DNA of 64,000 nt from Nonomuraea deserti (GCF_004348685.1 NZ_SMKO01000002.1:113946-177945); one strand, 5' to 3'; positions 1-9,084 are shown, counted from the first letter of the stretch. Program-made: numbers and translations. Notes: a model not told the origin generated them from the sequence alone.

Positions 1-762
1 GCCGTGGGAGCCGCCTTCGTAGACCTTGTACGAGCAGTTCTTAATGATCTGTGAGGACTTGTCGCCGGCCGCCGCGATCGGCACGATCTGGTCGTCGTCT
101 CCGTGCACGATCAGGGTCGGGATGTCGAACTTCTCGAGGTCCTCGGTGAAGTCGGTGGCGGAGAACGCGTCCACGCAGAGCACCCCCGCCTGGATGTTCT
201 CGGCCATGCCCATGAGCCAGAAGGCGTCCTTGTTGCCCTGCGTCACCTTGTTGCCCGGGCGGTTGGCGCCGAAGAAGGCCTCCGCGCTGTCGCGCCAGAA
301 CTGCGAGCGCTCGGCGAGGATGCCGGCCTTCAGATCGTCGAACACCTCCTGCGGCGTCCCCTCGGGGTTGGCGTCGGTCTTGAGCATCAGCGGCGGGATC
401 GCCGACAGCAGCACCGCCTTGCGCAGGCGGGACGTCCCGTGCCTGCCGACGTAACGGGCCAGCTCGCCACCGCCCATCGAGTGGGCCACCAGCGTGACGT
501 CGTGGAGGTCGAGCGCGGTGATGAGGTCGTTCAGGTCGTCGGCGAAGGTGTCGAAGTCGTAGCCGTCCCACGGCTGGCTGGAGCGGCCGTGCCCGCGCCG
601 GTCGTGCGCTATCGCCCGGAAGCCGTTGTCGGCCACCAGCTTCATCTGGTCGTGCCAGGCGTCGGCGTTGAGCGGCCAGCCGTGCGAGAAGACGACCGGC
701 GGGCCGCTGCCCCAGTCGTAGAAGAAGATCTGCGTGCCGTCGCGCGTGGCTACGTAGGGCAT
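1..762 (-). CDS. Alpha/beta hydrolase, non-heme chloroperoxidase type (3' end off the window)
   Basis: Cytoplasmic alpha/beta-hydrolase; 254 residues are visible and the C-terminus lies outside the window (family length is about 275). The sequence shows an HGWP oxyanion-region motif near residue 27, the nucleophile elbow AHSMGGG with Ser95, the acid loop in GDDDQIVP (about 221-228), and the catalytic His253 in GGSHG. This spacing fits the cofactor-free haloperoxidase/esterase branch, whose physiological substrates are generally unknown. The ATG at 762 follows a GGGGAG ribosome site. No signal peptide is seen. The neighbour is transcribed in the same direction but about 150 bp away, so an operon is not implied. 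Specific substrate cannot be inferred. Confidence 0.9.
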   Translation of the reverse strand, partial: MPYVATRDGTQIFFYDWGSGPPVVFSHGWPLNADAWHDQMKLVADNGFRAIAHDRRGHGRSSQPWDGYDFDTFADDLNDLITALDLHDVTLVAHSMGGGELARYVGRHGTSRLRKAVLLSAIPPLMLKTDANPEGTPQEVFDDLKAGILAERSQFWRDSAEAFFGANRPGNKVTQGNKDAFWLMGMAENIQAGVLCVDAFSATDFTEDLEKFDIPTLIVHGDDDQIVPIAAAGDKSSQIIKNCSYKVYEGGSHG

Positions 763-915
763 GGTGCTCCCCGTCGATGGTCGTGTCGATGGAATGCCGG
801 TGCGCGTGCACCCCGCACACGGGAGCACCTCACCCGCGAACGAGCCATACCGCAGTTCGCCGTCGGTTAAGGCCAAGGCCGGGTCTACGGGTCTTTGCCG
901 CAGGAAACGGGGGGC

Positions 916-2304
916 CTAGATGGCGACGCCGGGCTGCATGAGGCGGCGGGCGGCCTCGGTGATGGAGCCCGACATCGAGGGGTAGACCGCGAACGTGTGC
1001 GCCAGCTGGTCGACGGTGAGCCGCTGCTGCACGGCCACCGACACCGCCAGGATCAGCTCGGACGCGCCCGGCGCCACCACCACGCCGCCCAGCACGATCG
1101 CGGTGTGCGGGCGGCAGAACACCTTGACGAACCCGTCGTTGAAGCCCTGCATCTTGGCCCGCGCGTTGGTGGCGAGCGGCAGCTTGACCACGTTGGCCTC
1201 GACCTCGCCGGCCTCGATCGCCCGCTGCGCGACCCCGACCGCGGCGATCTCCGGGTCGGTGAAGATGTTGGAGGCCACGGTGGACAACCGCAGCGGCTGC
1301 ACGGCCTCGCCGAGCGCGTGCCAGACCGCGATGCGCCCCTGCATGGCGGCGACCGAGGCCAGCATGAGCACGCCCGTGCAGTCGCCGGCGGCGTAGACGC
1401 CCGGCGCGGACGTGCGGGAGACCTTGTCGACCTTGACGAAGCCGCCCTCGTCGAGCTGGACCCCGGCCTCCTCCAGGCCGATGCCGGAGGTGTTGGGCAC
1501 CATGCCGACGGTCATCAGCGCGTGCGAGCCCTCGGCCGTGCGGCCGTCCTCCAGCGTCACCACCACGCCGTCGTGGGTGCGCTTGACGGAGGCGGCGCGC
1601 GAGCGACCCATGACGTTCATGCCGCGCCGCCGGTAGACCTCTTCGAGCACCTCGGCGCCGTCGGCGTCCTCGTTGGGCATCATCCGGTCGCGGCTGGAGA
1701 CCAGCGTGACCTCCGCCCCGAGCGAGCGGTAGGCGCCGGCGAACTCGGCGCCCGTCACGCCGGAGCCGATCACGATCAGGTGCTCGGGCAGCTCGTCCAG
1801 GTCGTAGAGCTGGCGCCAGGTGAGGATGCGCTCGCCGTCGGGCTCGGCGCCCGGCAACACGCGCGGGGTCGCGCCGGTGGCCACGAGCACGACGTCGGCC
1901 CTGATCGTACGGTCGCCCGCGCGCACCACCTGCGGGTCGACCAGCCGCCCGCGCGCCTTGATGATCTCGACGCCCTCGGCCTCCACCCGCGTGGCGATGT
2001 CGGCGGACTGTGCCTGGGCCAGCTCCTTGACGCGCTGGTTGACCAGCGGCAGGTCGACGCCGACCGCGCCCGCGTCGCCGTCGGGACCGCCGGAGAACGA
2101 CACCCCCAGCGAAGGGGCGTCGAGGAGGGCCTGCTTGCGGACGGAGGTCGCGATCAGCGTCTTGGACGGCACGCAGTCGGTCAGCACGCACGCTCCGCCC
2201 GGACCGTCCTGCTCGACCAGGGTGACCTGCGCGTCTAGCTGCGCGGCCACGAGTGCTGCTTCGTAGCCGCCTGGTCCGCCACCGATGATCGCGATCCTCG
2301 TCAC
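916..2304 (-). CDS. lpdA: FAD/NAD(P) flavoprotein disulfide reductase, Rv3303c (LpdA)-like quinone reductase
   Basis: Two-dinucleotide-fold flavoprotein of 462 aa. The N-terminus carries the FAD-binding GGGPGG at residues 8-13, followed by GGACVLTDCVPSK with cysteines at 39 and 44; a second nucleotide fold lies near GSGVTG, then the AGDCTG FAD motif. The C-terminal dimerisation region has VYPSMSGSITEA where true lipoamide dehydrogenases have a His-Pro...Glu active site; the His is a Tyr. That pattern matches the mycobacterial Rv3303c family (NAD(P)H:quinone reductase), not the pyruvate dehydrogenase E3. The GTG at 2304 is preferred because GGGGGA precedes it; the ATG at 2313 is an alternative. 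It is divergent from the gene at 2447, the same arrangement as Rv3303c/Rv3304. Confidence 0.88.
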   Translation of the reverse strand: MTRIAIIGGGPGGYEAALVAAQLDAQVTLVEQDGPGGACVLTDCVPSKTLIATSVRKQALLDAPSLGVSFSGGPDGDAGAVGVDLPLVNQRVKELAQAQSADIATRVEAEGVEIIKARGRLVDPQVVRAGDRTIRADVVLVATGATPRVLPGAEPDGERILTWRQLYDLDELPEHLIVIGSGVTGAEFAGAYRSLGAEVTLVSSRDRMMPNEDADGAEVLEEVYRRRGMNVMGRSRAASVKRTHDGVVVTLEDGRTAEGSHALMTVGMVPNTSGIGLEEAGVQLDEGGFVKVDKVSRTSAPGVYAAGDCTGVLMLASVAAMQGRIAVWHALGEAVQPLRLSTVASNIFTDPEIAAVGVAQRAIEAGEVEANVVKLPLATNARAKMQGFNDGFVKVFCRPHTAIVLGGVVVAPGASELILAVSVAVQQRLTVDQLAHTFAVYPSMSGSITEAARRLMQPGVAI

Positions 2305-2446
2305 ATCCCCCATTGTCCCGTACGCGGTGGGGCAGGCGGCAACCGGGCCACGCCACCCGATCCGGATGGATCGACTCCGGCGGGCGGCGTGGCAGGATGG
2401 CGCGGTAGCTGGATGACGAAGCAGCACCCGGCGAGAGGGGTGGATC

Positions 2447-2938
2447 GTGGCGTGGCTTTCGAATCCTTCGGGCAAGTCCAATGACCTCAGGCTCTATGCC
2501 GCCTACGGCACCAACATGGACCCGGAGCAGATGGCCATGCGCGCCCCCCACTCCCCCATCTGGGGGGTCGGCTGGCTGCCCGGCTGGCGCCTGACGTTCG
2601 GCGGGATGGACCTCGCCTGGGAGGGCGCCGTCGCCACGATCGTCGAAGACCCCGACGAGCACGTGTTCGTCGTGCTCTACGACGTGCCCGAGTGGGAGGA
2701 GACCTCCCTCGACCAGTGGGAGGGCGCGGTCCGCGGGCGCTACCACAAGGTGCGGCTGCGGGTGCAGACCCTCGAGGGCGAGGTCGTGGCCTGGTTCTAC
2801 GTGCTCGACGGCTACGAGGGCGGCCTGCCCTCGGCCCGCTACCTCGGCAGCCTGGCCGAGGCGGCCGAGCGGGCGGGCGCCCCCGACGACTACGTCAAGG
2901 AGTTGCGGGAGCGCCCCTGCACCTCGGTCGGCGGTTAG
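2447..2938 (+). CDS. Gamma-glutamylcyclotransferase-like (AIG2/GGCT fold) protein, Rv3304-like
   Basis: A 163-residue protein with the GGCT/AIG2 signature YAAYGTNM near residues 18-25, which forms the substrate-binding loop of this fold, and a conserved middle region with DVPEWEE and an acidic residue before the 'YHKVRLRV' strand. Family members release 5-oxoproline from gamma-glutamyl compounds, but many actinobacterial copies are uncharacterised, so the reaction is only suggested. GTG start with AGAGGGG upstream. The stop codon overlaps the stop of the convergent MFS gene by 4 bp (TTAG). Placement next to the flavoprotein matches the mycobacterial order Rv3303c-Rv3304. Confidence 0.82.
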   Translation: MAWLSNPSGKSNDLRLYAAYGTNMDPEQMAMRAPHSPIWGVGWLPGWRLTFGGMDLAWEGAVATIVEDPDEHVFVVLYDVPEWEETSLDQWEGAVRGRYHKVRLRVQTLEGEVVAWFYVLDGYEGGLPSARYLGSLAEAAERAGAPDDYVKELRERPCTSVGG

Positions 2939-4239
2939 CGCAGCGGCTGGTCCTTGGTCTCCGGCAGCACGAAGATGTAGACCAGCGTCGAGATCAGCGC
3001 CAGCCCCGACATGTACCACGGGAAGAGCCCCGGGTTGCCCATCTCCTGCATCGCGGTGCCGATCAGCGGGGCGGTGCCGCCGAAGAGCGCCACGGTCAGC
3101 GAGTAGGGGAAGCCCGCGCCGGCCGCCCGCACCCTGGTCGGGAAGAGCTCCGAGTTCACCGCGGCCGAGATCGAGGTGAAGCCGCCCAGGAAGACCATGC
3201 CGACGAGCTGCACGGTCAGCAGGCTGCCGTACGCGTCGGTCAGCAGGCCCAGCAGCGGCACGGGCAGCAGGACGAACCCGAGCCCGAAGGCGATCAGCAT
3301 CGGCTTGCGCCCGATCCGGTCCGACAGCATGCCGAGCAGCGGCTGCAGGATCATGAAGAAGACCAGCGAGATCGTGCCGATCTGGAGCGAGTCGGCCTTG
3401 TCGAAGTCCACGGTGATCTGCGCGTACGTCGGCAGGAACGTGGTCCAGGTGTAGTAGGCGACGGTGCCGGCGATCGTGATGCCCACGATGGTGGCGGCCG
3501 ACCTCGGGTGGAGCCTGAGGAACTCGAACATCTTCTGCCGTTCGGCCCTGCCCTGCCGGACCTCCTCCGCCACGGCCGAGGTCTCGTCGGCGCCCTTGCG
3601 GATCCACAGGCCCACGAGGCTGAGCACGGCCCCCACGAAGAACGGGATGCGCCAGCCCCACGCGTCCATGTCGGCCTGGACCAGCATGGTGGCCAGCACG
3701 GCCGCGAGCCCCGAGGCCAGCAACTGGCCGATGGTGGTGCTGACGTACTGGAAGCTCGAGAACAGGCCGCGGCGGCCGGGAGGGGCCGACTCCACGAGGA
3801 ACGTGGTCGCGGCGGCGAACTCCCCGCCCACCGACAGGCCCTGGATGAGCCTGGCCACGACCAGGATGATCGGCGCCAGCACGCCGACGGCCGCATAGGT
3901 GGGGGTCAGGCCCACGAGCAGCGAGCCCACGCCCATCAGCACGATGGTGCCCGTCATCGCGACCTTGCGGCCGTACCTGTCGGCGAACGCGCCGACCAGC
4001 AGGCCGCCCAGCGGGCGCATGAAGAACCCGACGGCGAACACCGCGAACGAGCTCAGCAGCGGGACCAGACTGTTGCCCGCGCTCTCGGGGAAGATCTGGC
4101 TGGAGAAGTAGATCGCGAGGAAGCTGTAGGCGTACCAGTCGTACCACTCGACGACGTTGCCGATGCTGGCTGCCGTGAGCTGGCGAAGGCGGCTCTTGGG
4201 GATGCCGAGTGGTGACTGCGTGGTGGGGGAGGTCGCCAC
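2935..4239 (-). CDS. MFS transporter, metabolite:H+ symporter (MHS) family
   Basis: Polytopic inner-membrane carrier of 434 aa with about 12 hydrophobic segments. The N-terminus contains NVVEWYDWYAY, the hallmark of the MHS branch (ProP, KgtP, ShiA relatives), and DRYGRK and DRIGRK loops typical of MFS loop 2-3 and 8-9. Substrates in this branch are carboxylates or betaine-like solutes; the exact one cannot be read here. The GTG at 4239 is chosen because AAAGGAG lies 6 nt upstream; a longer form from 4284 lacks such a site. It is divergent from the Lrp-type regulator at 4350, which probably controls it, and an M20 peptidase lies beyond the regulator. Confidence 0.88.
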   Translation of the reverse strand: MATSPTTQSPLGIPKSRLRQLTAASIGNVVEWYDWYAYSFLAIYFSSQIFPESAGNSLVPLLSSFAVFAVGFFMRPLGGLLVGAFADRYGRKVAMTGTIVLMGVGSLLVGLTPTYAAVGVLAPIILVVARLIQGLSVGGEFAAATTFLVESAPPGRRGLFSSFQYVSTTIGQLLASGLAAVLATMLVQADMDAWGWRIPFFVGAVLSLVGLWIRKGADETSAVAEEVRQGRAERQKMFEFLRLHPRSAATIVGITIAGTVAYYTWTTFLPTYAQITVDFDKADSLQIGTISLVFFMILQPLLGMLSDRIGRKPMLIAFGLGFVLLPVPLLGLLTDAYGSLLTVQLVGMVFLGGFTSISAAVNSELFPTRVRAAGAGFPYSLTVALFGGTAPLIGTAMQEMGNPGLFPWYMSGLALISTLVYIFVLPETKDQPLR

Positions 4240-4349
4240 GGATGGCTCCTTTGCTGACAAGTGCGGTGATGGCCTACTGTGCATGGGACGACCGAAACAG
4301 TCAATTATCTGGGAATTTATTTACATACCCGACAATGAGATGGTTGTAG
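4240..4349. promoter_or_regulatory. Divergent MFS / Lrp control region
   Basis: This 110 bp gap separates the divergent MFS and Lrp genes. It contains an AT-rich core (about 4300-4335, including AATTATCTGGGAATTTATTT) that stands out against the GC-rich surroundings. Lrp/AsnC regulators favour AT-rich sites between divergent genes, so this is the natural operator candidate. A TTGACT on the minus strand near 4300 could be a -35 element, but I cannot find a convincing -10. The assignment is inference. Confidence 0.45.
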
Positions 4350-5342
4350 GTGGATGTTCTCGACCGGCGCCTGGTCGCCGCGTTGCAAGTCAGCCCCCGC
4401 GCCTCGTGGGGCGAGCTCGGCAGGGCCGTGGGCGAGCACGAACGCACCGTCGCCCGGCGGCTCCAGCGGCTCATCGCCGAGGGGATCGTCCGGGTCACGG
4501 CCATCTACGACGACCTGCGCACCGGGCACGGCCGCCCCGTCCACCTGCACGTCCAGGTGCGTCCCGGCACCGCGGGCAAGGTCGCGCAGGCACTGGCCGA
4601 CCGGCCTGACACGCGCTCGGTCTACTCGCTGACCGGCGCCGCCGACCTCGGCAGCGAGCTGGTCTCCCCCTCCCGCGAGGACCTGCACCACATCGTCTCC
4701 GCGCAGATCAGCGACATCGACGGCGTCGTGCAGACGCAGACCCAGGTCGTCCTCCACACGTTCACGACCGTCGCGGAATGGCACGCGCCCTACCTCACCG
4801 AGCAGGAGGTGGCCGAGCTCCGGCCCCCGCCGCCGCCGGATTGCCTGCCCGACGAGGACGGACTGTCGCCGCTGGAGGAGGAGATCGCCCAGCTGCTCAC
4901 CCACGACGGCAGGATCGCCTTCACCGCGGTCGCCGAGCGGCTCGACATCTCCGTGCCGACCGCCCGCCGGCGCGTCACCTCGCTGCTCGAACGGCGGCTG
5001 CTGCTGCCGCGGGCGGAGGTCGAGCCCGCACTGCTCGGCCTGGAGGTCGAGGCCATGCTCTGGCTGAAGGTCCGCCCGCACGGGCTCGACCTGGTGGGCC
5101 GGCGGCTGGCCGCGCACCAGGACGTACGCTACTGCGCCGCCACCACAGGCACCCATTCCCTCATCGTGCAGGTGGTGGCGGCCCACGAGGCCGACCTCTA
5201 CCGTTTCCTGACCGGCGTCGTCGGCCGGCACGACGAGATCACCGACATCGACCTCACCCTCATCACCCGCGCGCACAAGCGCGGCCACCTGCTCAAGTCC
5301 GGACTGCTCACGCTGGATCACCGTTGGGAGAAAACGCCATGA
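4350..5342 (+). CDS. Lrp/AsnC family transcriptional regulator with two tandem Lrp modules
   Basis: A 330-residue regulator, twice the length of ordinary Lrp (about 150 aa). The first HTH is at residues 1-60 (MDVLDRRLVAAL... with a VARRLQRL recognition helix) followed by a RAM-like effector fold. A second HTH (EEIAQLLTHDGR..., about 170-230) with TARRRVTSL is followed by a second RAM-like domain near 240-310. Such duplicated forms could act as a pseudo-dimer in one chain. GTG start at 4350; the ribosome site is weak. It overlaps the downstream M20 gene by 4 bp (ATGA), so regulator and peptidase are co-translated, and it is divergent from the MFS gene. The effector is probably the transported or hydrolysed substrate (inference). 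Confidence 0.9.
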   Translation: MDVLDRRLVAALQVSPRASWGELGRAVGEHERTVARRLQRLIAEGIVRVTAIYDDLRTGHGRPVHLHVQVRPGTAGKVAQALADRPDTRSVYSLTGAADLGSELVSPSREDLHHIVSAQISDIDGVVQTQTQVVLHTFTTVAEWHAPYLTEQEVAELRPPPPPDCLPDEDGLSPLEEEIAQLLTHDGRIAFTAVAERLDISVPTARRRVTSLLERRLLLPRAEVEPALLGLEVEAMLWLKVRPHGLDLVGRRLAAHQDVRYCAATTGTHSLIVQVVAAHEADLYRFLTGVVGRHDEITDIDLTLITRAHKRGHLLKSGLLTLDHRWEKTP

Positions 5343-6643
5343 CACCTGCCGAGAAGGAAGTCGCCGACCTCTGCGTGGAGCTGATCCGCGTCGACAGCAG
5401 CAACTACGGGGACGGCAGCGGGCCCGGCGAGCGCGCCGCGGCCGAGGTCGTCATGGCCAGGCTGGCCGAGGTCGGGCTCGAGTCCACGTACGTCGAGAGC
5501 GAGCCGAACCGCGGCAACGTCGTCACCCGCGTCGAGGGCACCGACCCGTCCCTGCCCGCCCTGCTCGTCCACGGCCACCTGGACGTCGTGCCCGCCAACG
5601 CCGCCGACTGGTCGGTCGACCCGTTCGCGGGCGAGGTGCGCGACGGCTACATCTGGGGCCGCGGCGCGGTCGACATGAAGGACATGGACGCGATGATGCT
5701 GGCGGTGCTGCGCCAGATGAAGCGCGAAGGGCGCAGGCCGCGCCGCGACATCGTCTTCGCCTGGCTGGCCGACGAGGAGGCCGGCGGCGTCTACGGCGCC
5801 AAATACCTCACGGCCAACAACCCCGAGCTCTTCGAAGGGGTCACCGAGTCGATCAGCGAGGTCGGCGGCTATTCCCTGGAGGTCGACCCGTCGCTGCGGC
5901 TCTACCTCATCGAGACCGCCCAGAAGGGCCTGGCCTGGATGAGGCTGACCGCCGACGGCACCGCGGGCCACGGCTCCATGCTCAACGACGACAACGCCGT
6001 CACCGAGATCGCCAGGGCGGTCGCCAGGATCGGCGAGCATGACTGGCCGCTCACCTACACGCCCACGGTCCGCCGGTTCCTCACCGAGGTCGCCGACGCC
6101 TACGGCATGCCGTTCGACGAGAACGACCCGCAGCCGATCCTGGACAGGATCGGGCCGCTGGTGCGCTTCGTCGGGGCGACGCTGCGGCACACCACCAACC
6201 CCACCCAGCTCGACGCCGGCTACAAGTCGAACGTGATCCCCGGCCAGGCCACGGCCGTGGTCGACGGGCGGTTCCTGCCGGGGTTCGAGGAGGAGTTCTT
6301 CAAGACCGTCGACTCGCTGCTCGGGCCCAAGGTGCGGCGCGACTTCGTGCACCACGACATCGCGCTGGAGACCTCGTTCGACGGCGCGCTGGTCGAGTCG
6401 ATGATCGCGGCGCTGAAGGCCGAGGACCCGGCGGCGCGGGCGATCCCGTACTGCATGTCGGGCGGCACCGACAACAAGACCTTCTTCGCCGACCTGGGCG
6501 TGCGCGGCTTCGGGTTCGTGCCGCTGCGGCTGCCGGCGGACATGGACTTCGCGTCGATGTTCCACGGCGTGGACGAGCGGGTGCCGGTGGACGCGCTGCA
6601 CTTCGGCGTGCGAGTTCTGGACAGGTTCCTCCTAAACTACTGA
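5339..6643 (+). CDS. M20/M25/M40 family dinuclear zinc peptidase or deacylase
   Basis: Cytoplasmic metallohydrolase of 434 aa. Visible motifs are HGHLDVVPA (first metal ligand plus catalytic Asp, about residue 82), WGRGAVDMKD with the bridging Asp, ADEEAGG with the catalytic Glu pair, an insert/dimerisation domain with GHGSML, and a C-terminal MSGGTDNKTF segment followed by a late FHGVDE His ligand. This places it in the M20 dipeptidase/ArgE/DapE group; an Rv2141c-like function is plausible but the substrate is unknown. The ATG at 5339 overlaps the Lrp stop, with GGGAG upstream. Its company (Lrp regulator, MHS carrier) suggests uptake and hydrolysis of a peptide or acylated amino acid. Confidence 0.88.
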   Translation: MTPAEKEVADLCVELIRVDSSNYGDGSGPGERAAAEVVMARLAEVGLESTYVESEPNRGNVVTRVEGTDPSLPALLVHGHLDVVPANAADWSVDPFAGEVRDGYIWGRGAVDMKDMDAMMLAVLRQMKREGRRPRRDIVFAWLADEEAGGVYGAKYLTANNPELFEGVTESISEVGGYSLEVDPSLRLYLIETAQKGLAWMRLTADGTAGHGSMLNDDNAVTEIARAVARIGEHDWPLTYTPTVRRFLTEVADAYGMPFDENDPQPILDRIGPLVRFVGATLRHTTNPTQLDAGYKSNVIPGQATAVVDGRFLPGFEEEFFKTVDSLLGPKVRRDFVHHDIALETSFDGALVESMIAALKAEDPAARAIPYCMSGGTDNKTFFADLGVRGFGFVPLRLPADMDFASMFHGVDERVPVDALHFGVRVLDRFLLNY

Positions 6644-6646
6644 AAC

Positions 6647-7450
6647 GTGAGTGAAGATCCGTACACCCTGGCAGGCGAGGCCGCCACGGCGCTTCGCGCC
6701 ACCACCGGTTTCGACACCTTCGACGTGGCGCTCGTCATGGGGTCGGGGTGGGTGCCCGCCGCCGACGCGATCGGCGAGACGGTGAGCGAGATCCCGTTCA
6801 CCGGCCTGCCGGGGTTCCGCGCCCCCGCCGTGGCGGGGCACGGAGGCAGGATCCGCGTCGTCCGCACCTCCGAGGGGCGGCACGCGCTGGTGTTCCTCGG
6901 ACGCACGCACCTCTACGAAGGGCTCGGAGTCGACGCGGTGGTCCACGGCGTGCGCACGGCGGCCGCCGCCGGGGTCCGCACGCTCGTGCTGACCAACGCG
7001 GCCGGCGGCCTGCGCCCGGAGACGCAGAACGTCGGCGACCCCGTCCTGATCAGCGACCACATCAACCTGACCGGGGCCAACCCGATCACCGGCACCACGT
7101 TCCTCGACCTCACCGAGGTCTACTCCCGCCGCCTGCGCGCGCTGGCCCGCGAGATCGACCCGACGCTGGCCGAAGGCGTCTACGTCGCCTTCCGCGGGCC
7201 CACGTACGAGACACCCGCCGAGATCCGCATGCTCCGCACCCTGGGCGGCGACATGATCGGCATGTCCACCGTGCTGGAGGCCGTCGCCGCCCGCGAGGCC
7301 GATCTGGAGGTGCTCGGCATCTCCCTGGTCACCAACCCGGGGGCGGGCCTGTCCGGCGAGCCGCTCGACCACGAGGAGGTCCTGGAGGTCGGCCGGTCCA
7401 CGGCGGCCCGCATGGGCGTGCTGCTTGCCAAGGTGGTGGACCGGCTTTGA
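6647..7450 (+). CDS. deoD: Purine nucleoside phosphorylase (trimeric, class II)
   Basis: Phosphorolysis of purine (deoxy)nucleosides to base plus (deoxy)ribose-1-phosphate. The 267 aa length is normal. Diagnostic motifs are MGSGW near residue 31 (phosphate site), GRTHLYEG, TNAAGG (base site), GPTYETPAE and the nearby MIGMS, ending in VTNPGAGLS where the Asn reads the purine 6-oxo group, indicating guanine/hypoxanthine specificity. GTG start 3 nt after the M20 stop. The stop overlaps the mutase gene, so sugar phosphate release and isomerisation are co-translated, as in mycobacterial deoD-pmmB. Confidence 0.95.
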   Translation: MSEDPYTLAGEAATALRATTGFDTFDVALVMGSGWVPAADAIGETVSEIPFTGLPGFRAPAVAGHGGRIRVVRTSEGRHALVFLGRTHLYEGLGVDAVVHGVRTAAAAGVRTLVLTNAAGGLRPETQNVGDPVLISDHINLTGANPITGTTFLDLTEVYSRRLRALAREIDPTLAEGVYVAFRGPTYETPAEIRMLRTLGGDMIGMSTVLEAVAAREADLEVLGISLVTNPGAGLSGEPLDHEEVLEVGRSTAARMGVLLAKVVDRL

Positions 7451-9075
7451 GCGTGCTGCGGGAGGCGCGCGAGTGGCTGTCCCAGGACCCCGACCCCGAC
7501 ACCCGCGCCGAGCTCTCCCCCCTGGTCGAGCGGGAAGACCTCGCCGCGCTCGAAGAACGTTTCCGCGCCAGACTGGAGTTCGGCACGGCGGGCCTGCGCG
7601 GCGAGCTCGGCGCCGGCCCCAACCGGATGAACCGCGTCACCGTCATGCGCGCCGCCGCCGGCCTGGCCGCGGTGCTCGGGCCCGGCAAGCACGTGGTCAT
7701 CGGCTACGACGCGCGGCACAAATCCGACGTGTTCGCCCGCGACACGGCCGCCGTGCTGACGGGCGCCGGGGTGCACGCCTCGATCCTGCCCGGCCCGCTG
7801 CCCACGCCCGTGCTGGCCTTCGCCGTACGCCGGCTCGGAGCGGACGCGGGCGTGGCGGTCACCGCCAGTCACAACCCGCCCCGCGACAGCGGCTACAAGG
7901 TCTTCTGGGACGACGGCTCCCAGATCGCGCCGCCGATCGACCGTGAGATCTCGGCCGCCATCGACGCCGTCGGCCGCGTCGACCAGCTGCTGATCGACGG
8001 CCCCGGCACGCTGACGGAGCTGGGCGAGGGCATCGTCGACGACTACATCGCCGCCGTGACGTCGCTCCCGCTGGGCGACGCCCGCGACCTGAGGGTGGCC
8101 TACACGCCGCTGCACGGGGTGGGCGCCGCCACGCTGACGGGCGCGTTCCTGGCCGCCGGGTTCCCGTCGCCGCTGGCGGTCGAGGAGCAGCGCGCCCCCG
8201 ACCCCGGCTTCCCCACGGTGCCCTTCCCCAACCCGGAGGAGCCGGGCGCGATGGACCTGGCCGTGGCGCTGGCCGCCAAGGTAGGCGCGGACCTGGTCGT
8301 GGCCAACGACCCCGACGCCGACCGGTGCGCGGTGGGGGTGCCGCTGCCCGGCGGCGGCTGCCGCATGCTGACCGGCGACGAGGTCGGTGGCCTGCTGGCC
8401 GAGCACGTCATCGCGCACACCACCGGTGACCGGATGGTGGCCACCACCATCGTCTCCTCGACGCTGCTCGGCAAGATCGCGCGGGCGCACGGCGTGCGCT
8501 ACGGCGAGACGCTGACCGGCTTCAAATGGATCACCAAGGCGGGGCCGGGGCTGGTCTTCGGCTACGAGGAGGCCATCGGCTACTGCGTCGGCACCGACGC
8601 CGGCCTCCCGGTCCGGGACAAAGACGGCATCGGTGCGGCCCTGGTGGTGGCGGGCATCGCGGCGGCCGCCAAGCGCGCCGGGCGTACGCTGCTGGACCTG
8701 CTCGACGACCAGGCCCGGCGCCACGAGCTGCACGCCACGGAACAACTCTCCTTCCGGGTGTCCGACCTTTCGCTGATCGCCGGCGCCATGTCGCGGCTGC
8801 GCGCGGCCCCGCCCGCGATCCTCGGAGGGCGCGCGGTGCTGCGGGCGGACGACCTGGCCAGGGGTGACGGCGGCCTGCCGCCCACCGACGGGCTGCGCTA
8901 CGCGCTGGCGGGGGGCGCCCGCGTGGTGGTGCGCCCCTCGGGCACGGAGCCCAAGCTCAAGTGCTACCTGGAGGTGGTCGTGCCGGTGGCGGGCGAGGTC
9001 ACCGAGGCACGGGCCGGGGCGGCCCGCGAGCTCGACCTCCTCAAGAGAGAACTCGCCGCCCTGCTCGACCTCTGA
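7447..9075 (+). CDS. pmmB: Phospho-sugar mutase (phosphomannomutase/phosphopentomutase type, PmmB-like)
   Basis: Alpha-D-phosphohexomutase family enzyme of 542 aa. FGTAGLRGE lies near residue 40; the phosphoserine loop TASHNPP follows; NDPDADR is the metal-binding loop; GEE-type sugar loop is seen as GYEEAIGY; RPSGTEPKLK binds phosphate near the C-terminus. Members of this long branch interconvert hexose or pentose 1- and 6/5-phosphates. Its overlap with purine nucleoside phosphorylase suggests that ribose-1-phosphate may be a substrate here (inference). The TTG at 7447 overlaps the deoD stop (TTGA) and has AAGGTGGTGGA upstream; the GTG at 7453 is an alternative. Confidence 0.9.
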   Translation: MSVLREAREWLSQDPDPDTRAELSPLVEREDLAALEERFRARLEFGTAGLRGELGAGPNRMNRVTVMRAAAGLAAVLGPGKHVVIGYDARHKSDVFARDTAAVLTGAGVHASILPGPLPTPVLAFAVRRLGADAGVAVTASHNPPRDSGYKVFWDDGSQIAPPIDREISAAIDAVGRVDQLLIDGPGTLTELGEGIVDDYIAAVTSLPLGDARDLRVAYTPLHGVGAATLTGAFLAAGFPSPLAVEEQRAPDPGFPTVPFPNPEEPGAMDLAVALAAKVGADLVVANDPDADRCAVGVPLPGGGCRMLTGDEVGGLLAEHVIAHTTGDRMVATTIVSSTLLGKIARAHGVRYGETLTGFKWITKAGPGLVFGYEEAIGYCVGTDAGLPVRDKDGIGAALVVAGIAAAAKRAGRTLLDLLDDQARRHELHATEQLSFRVSDLSLIAGAMSRLRAAPPAILGGRAVLRADDLARGDGGLPPTDGLRYALAGGARVVVRPSGTEPKLKCYLEVVVPVAGEVTEARAGAARELDLLKRELAALLDL

Positions 9076-9084
9076 CGATCGTTA

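Noticed and set aside
830..4147. A 1,105-codon open frame on the minus strand
   Set aside because: It runs across the flavoprotein and MFS genes and antisense to the GGCT-like gene, has Arg/Ala/Gly-rich low-complexity sequence, and is a product of high GC in third positions.
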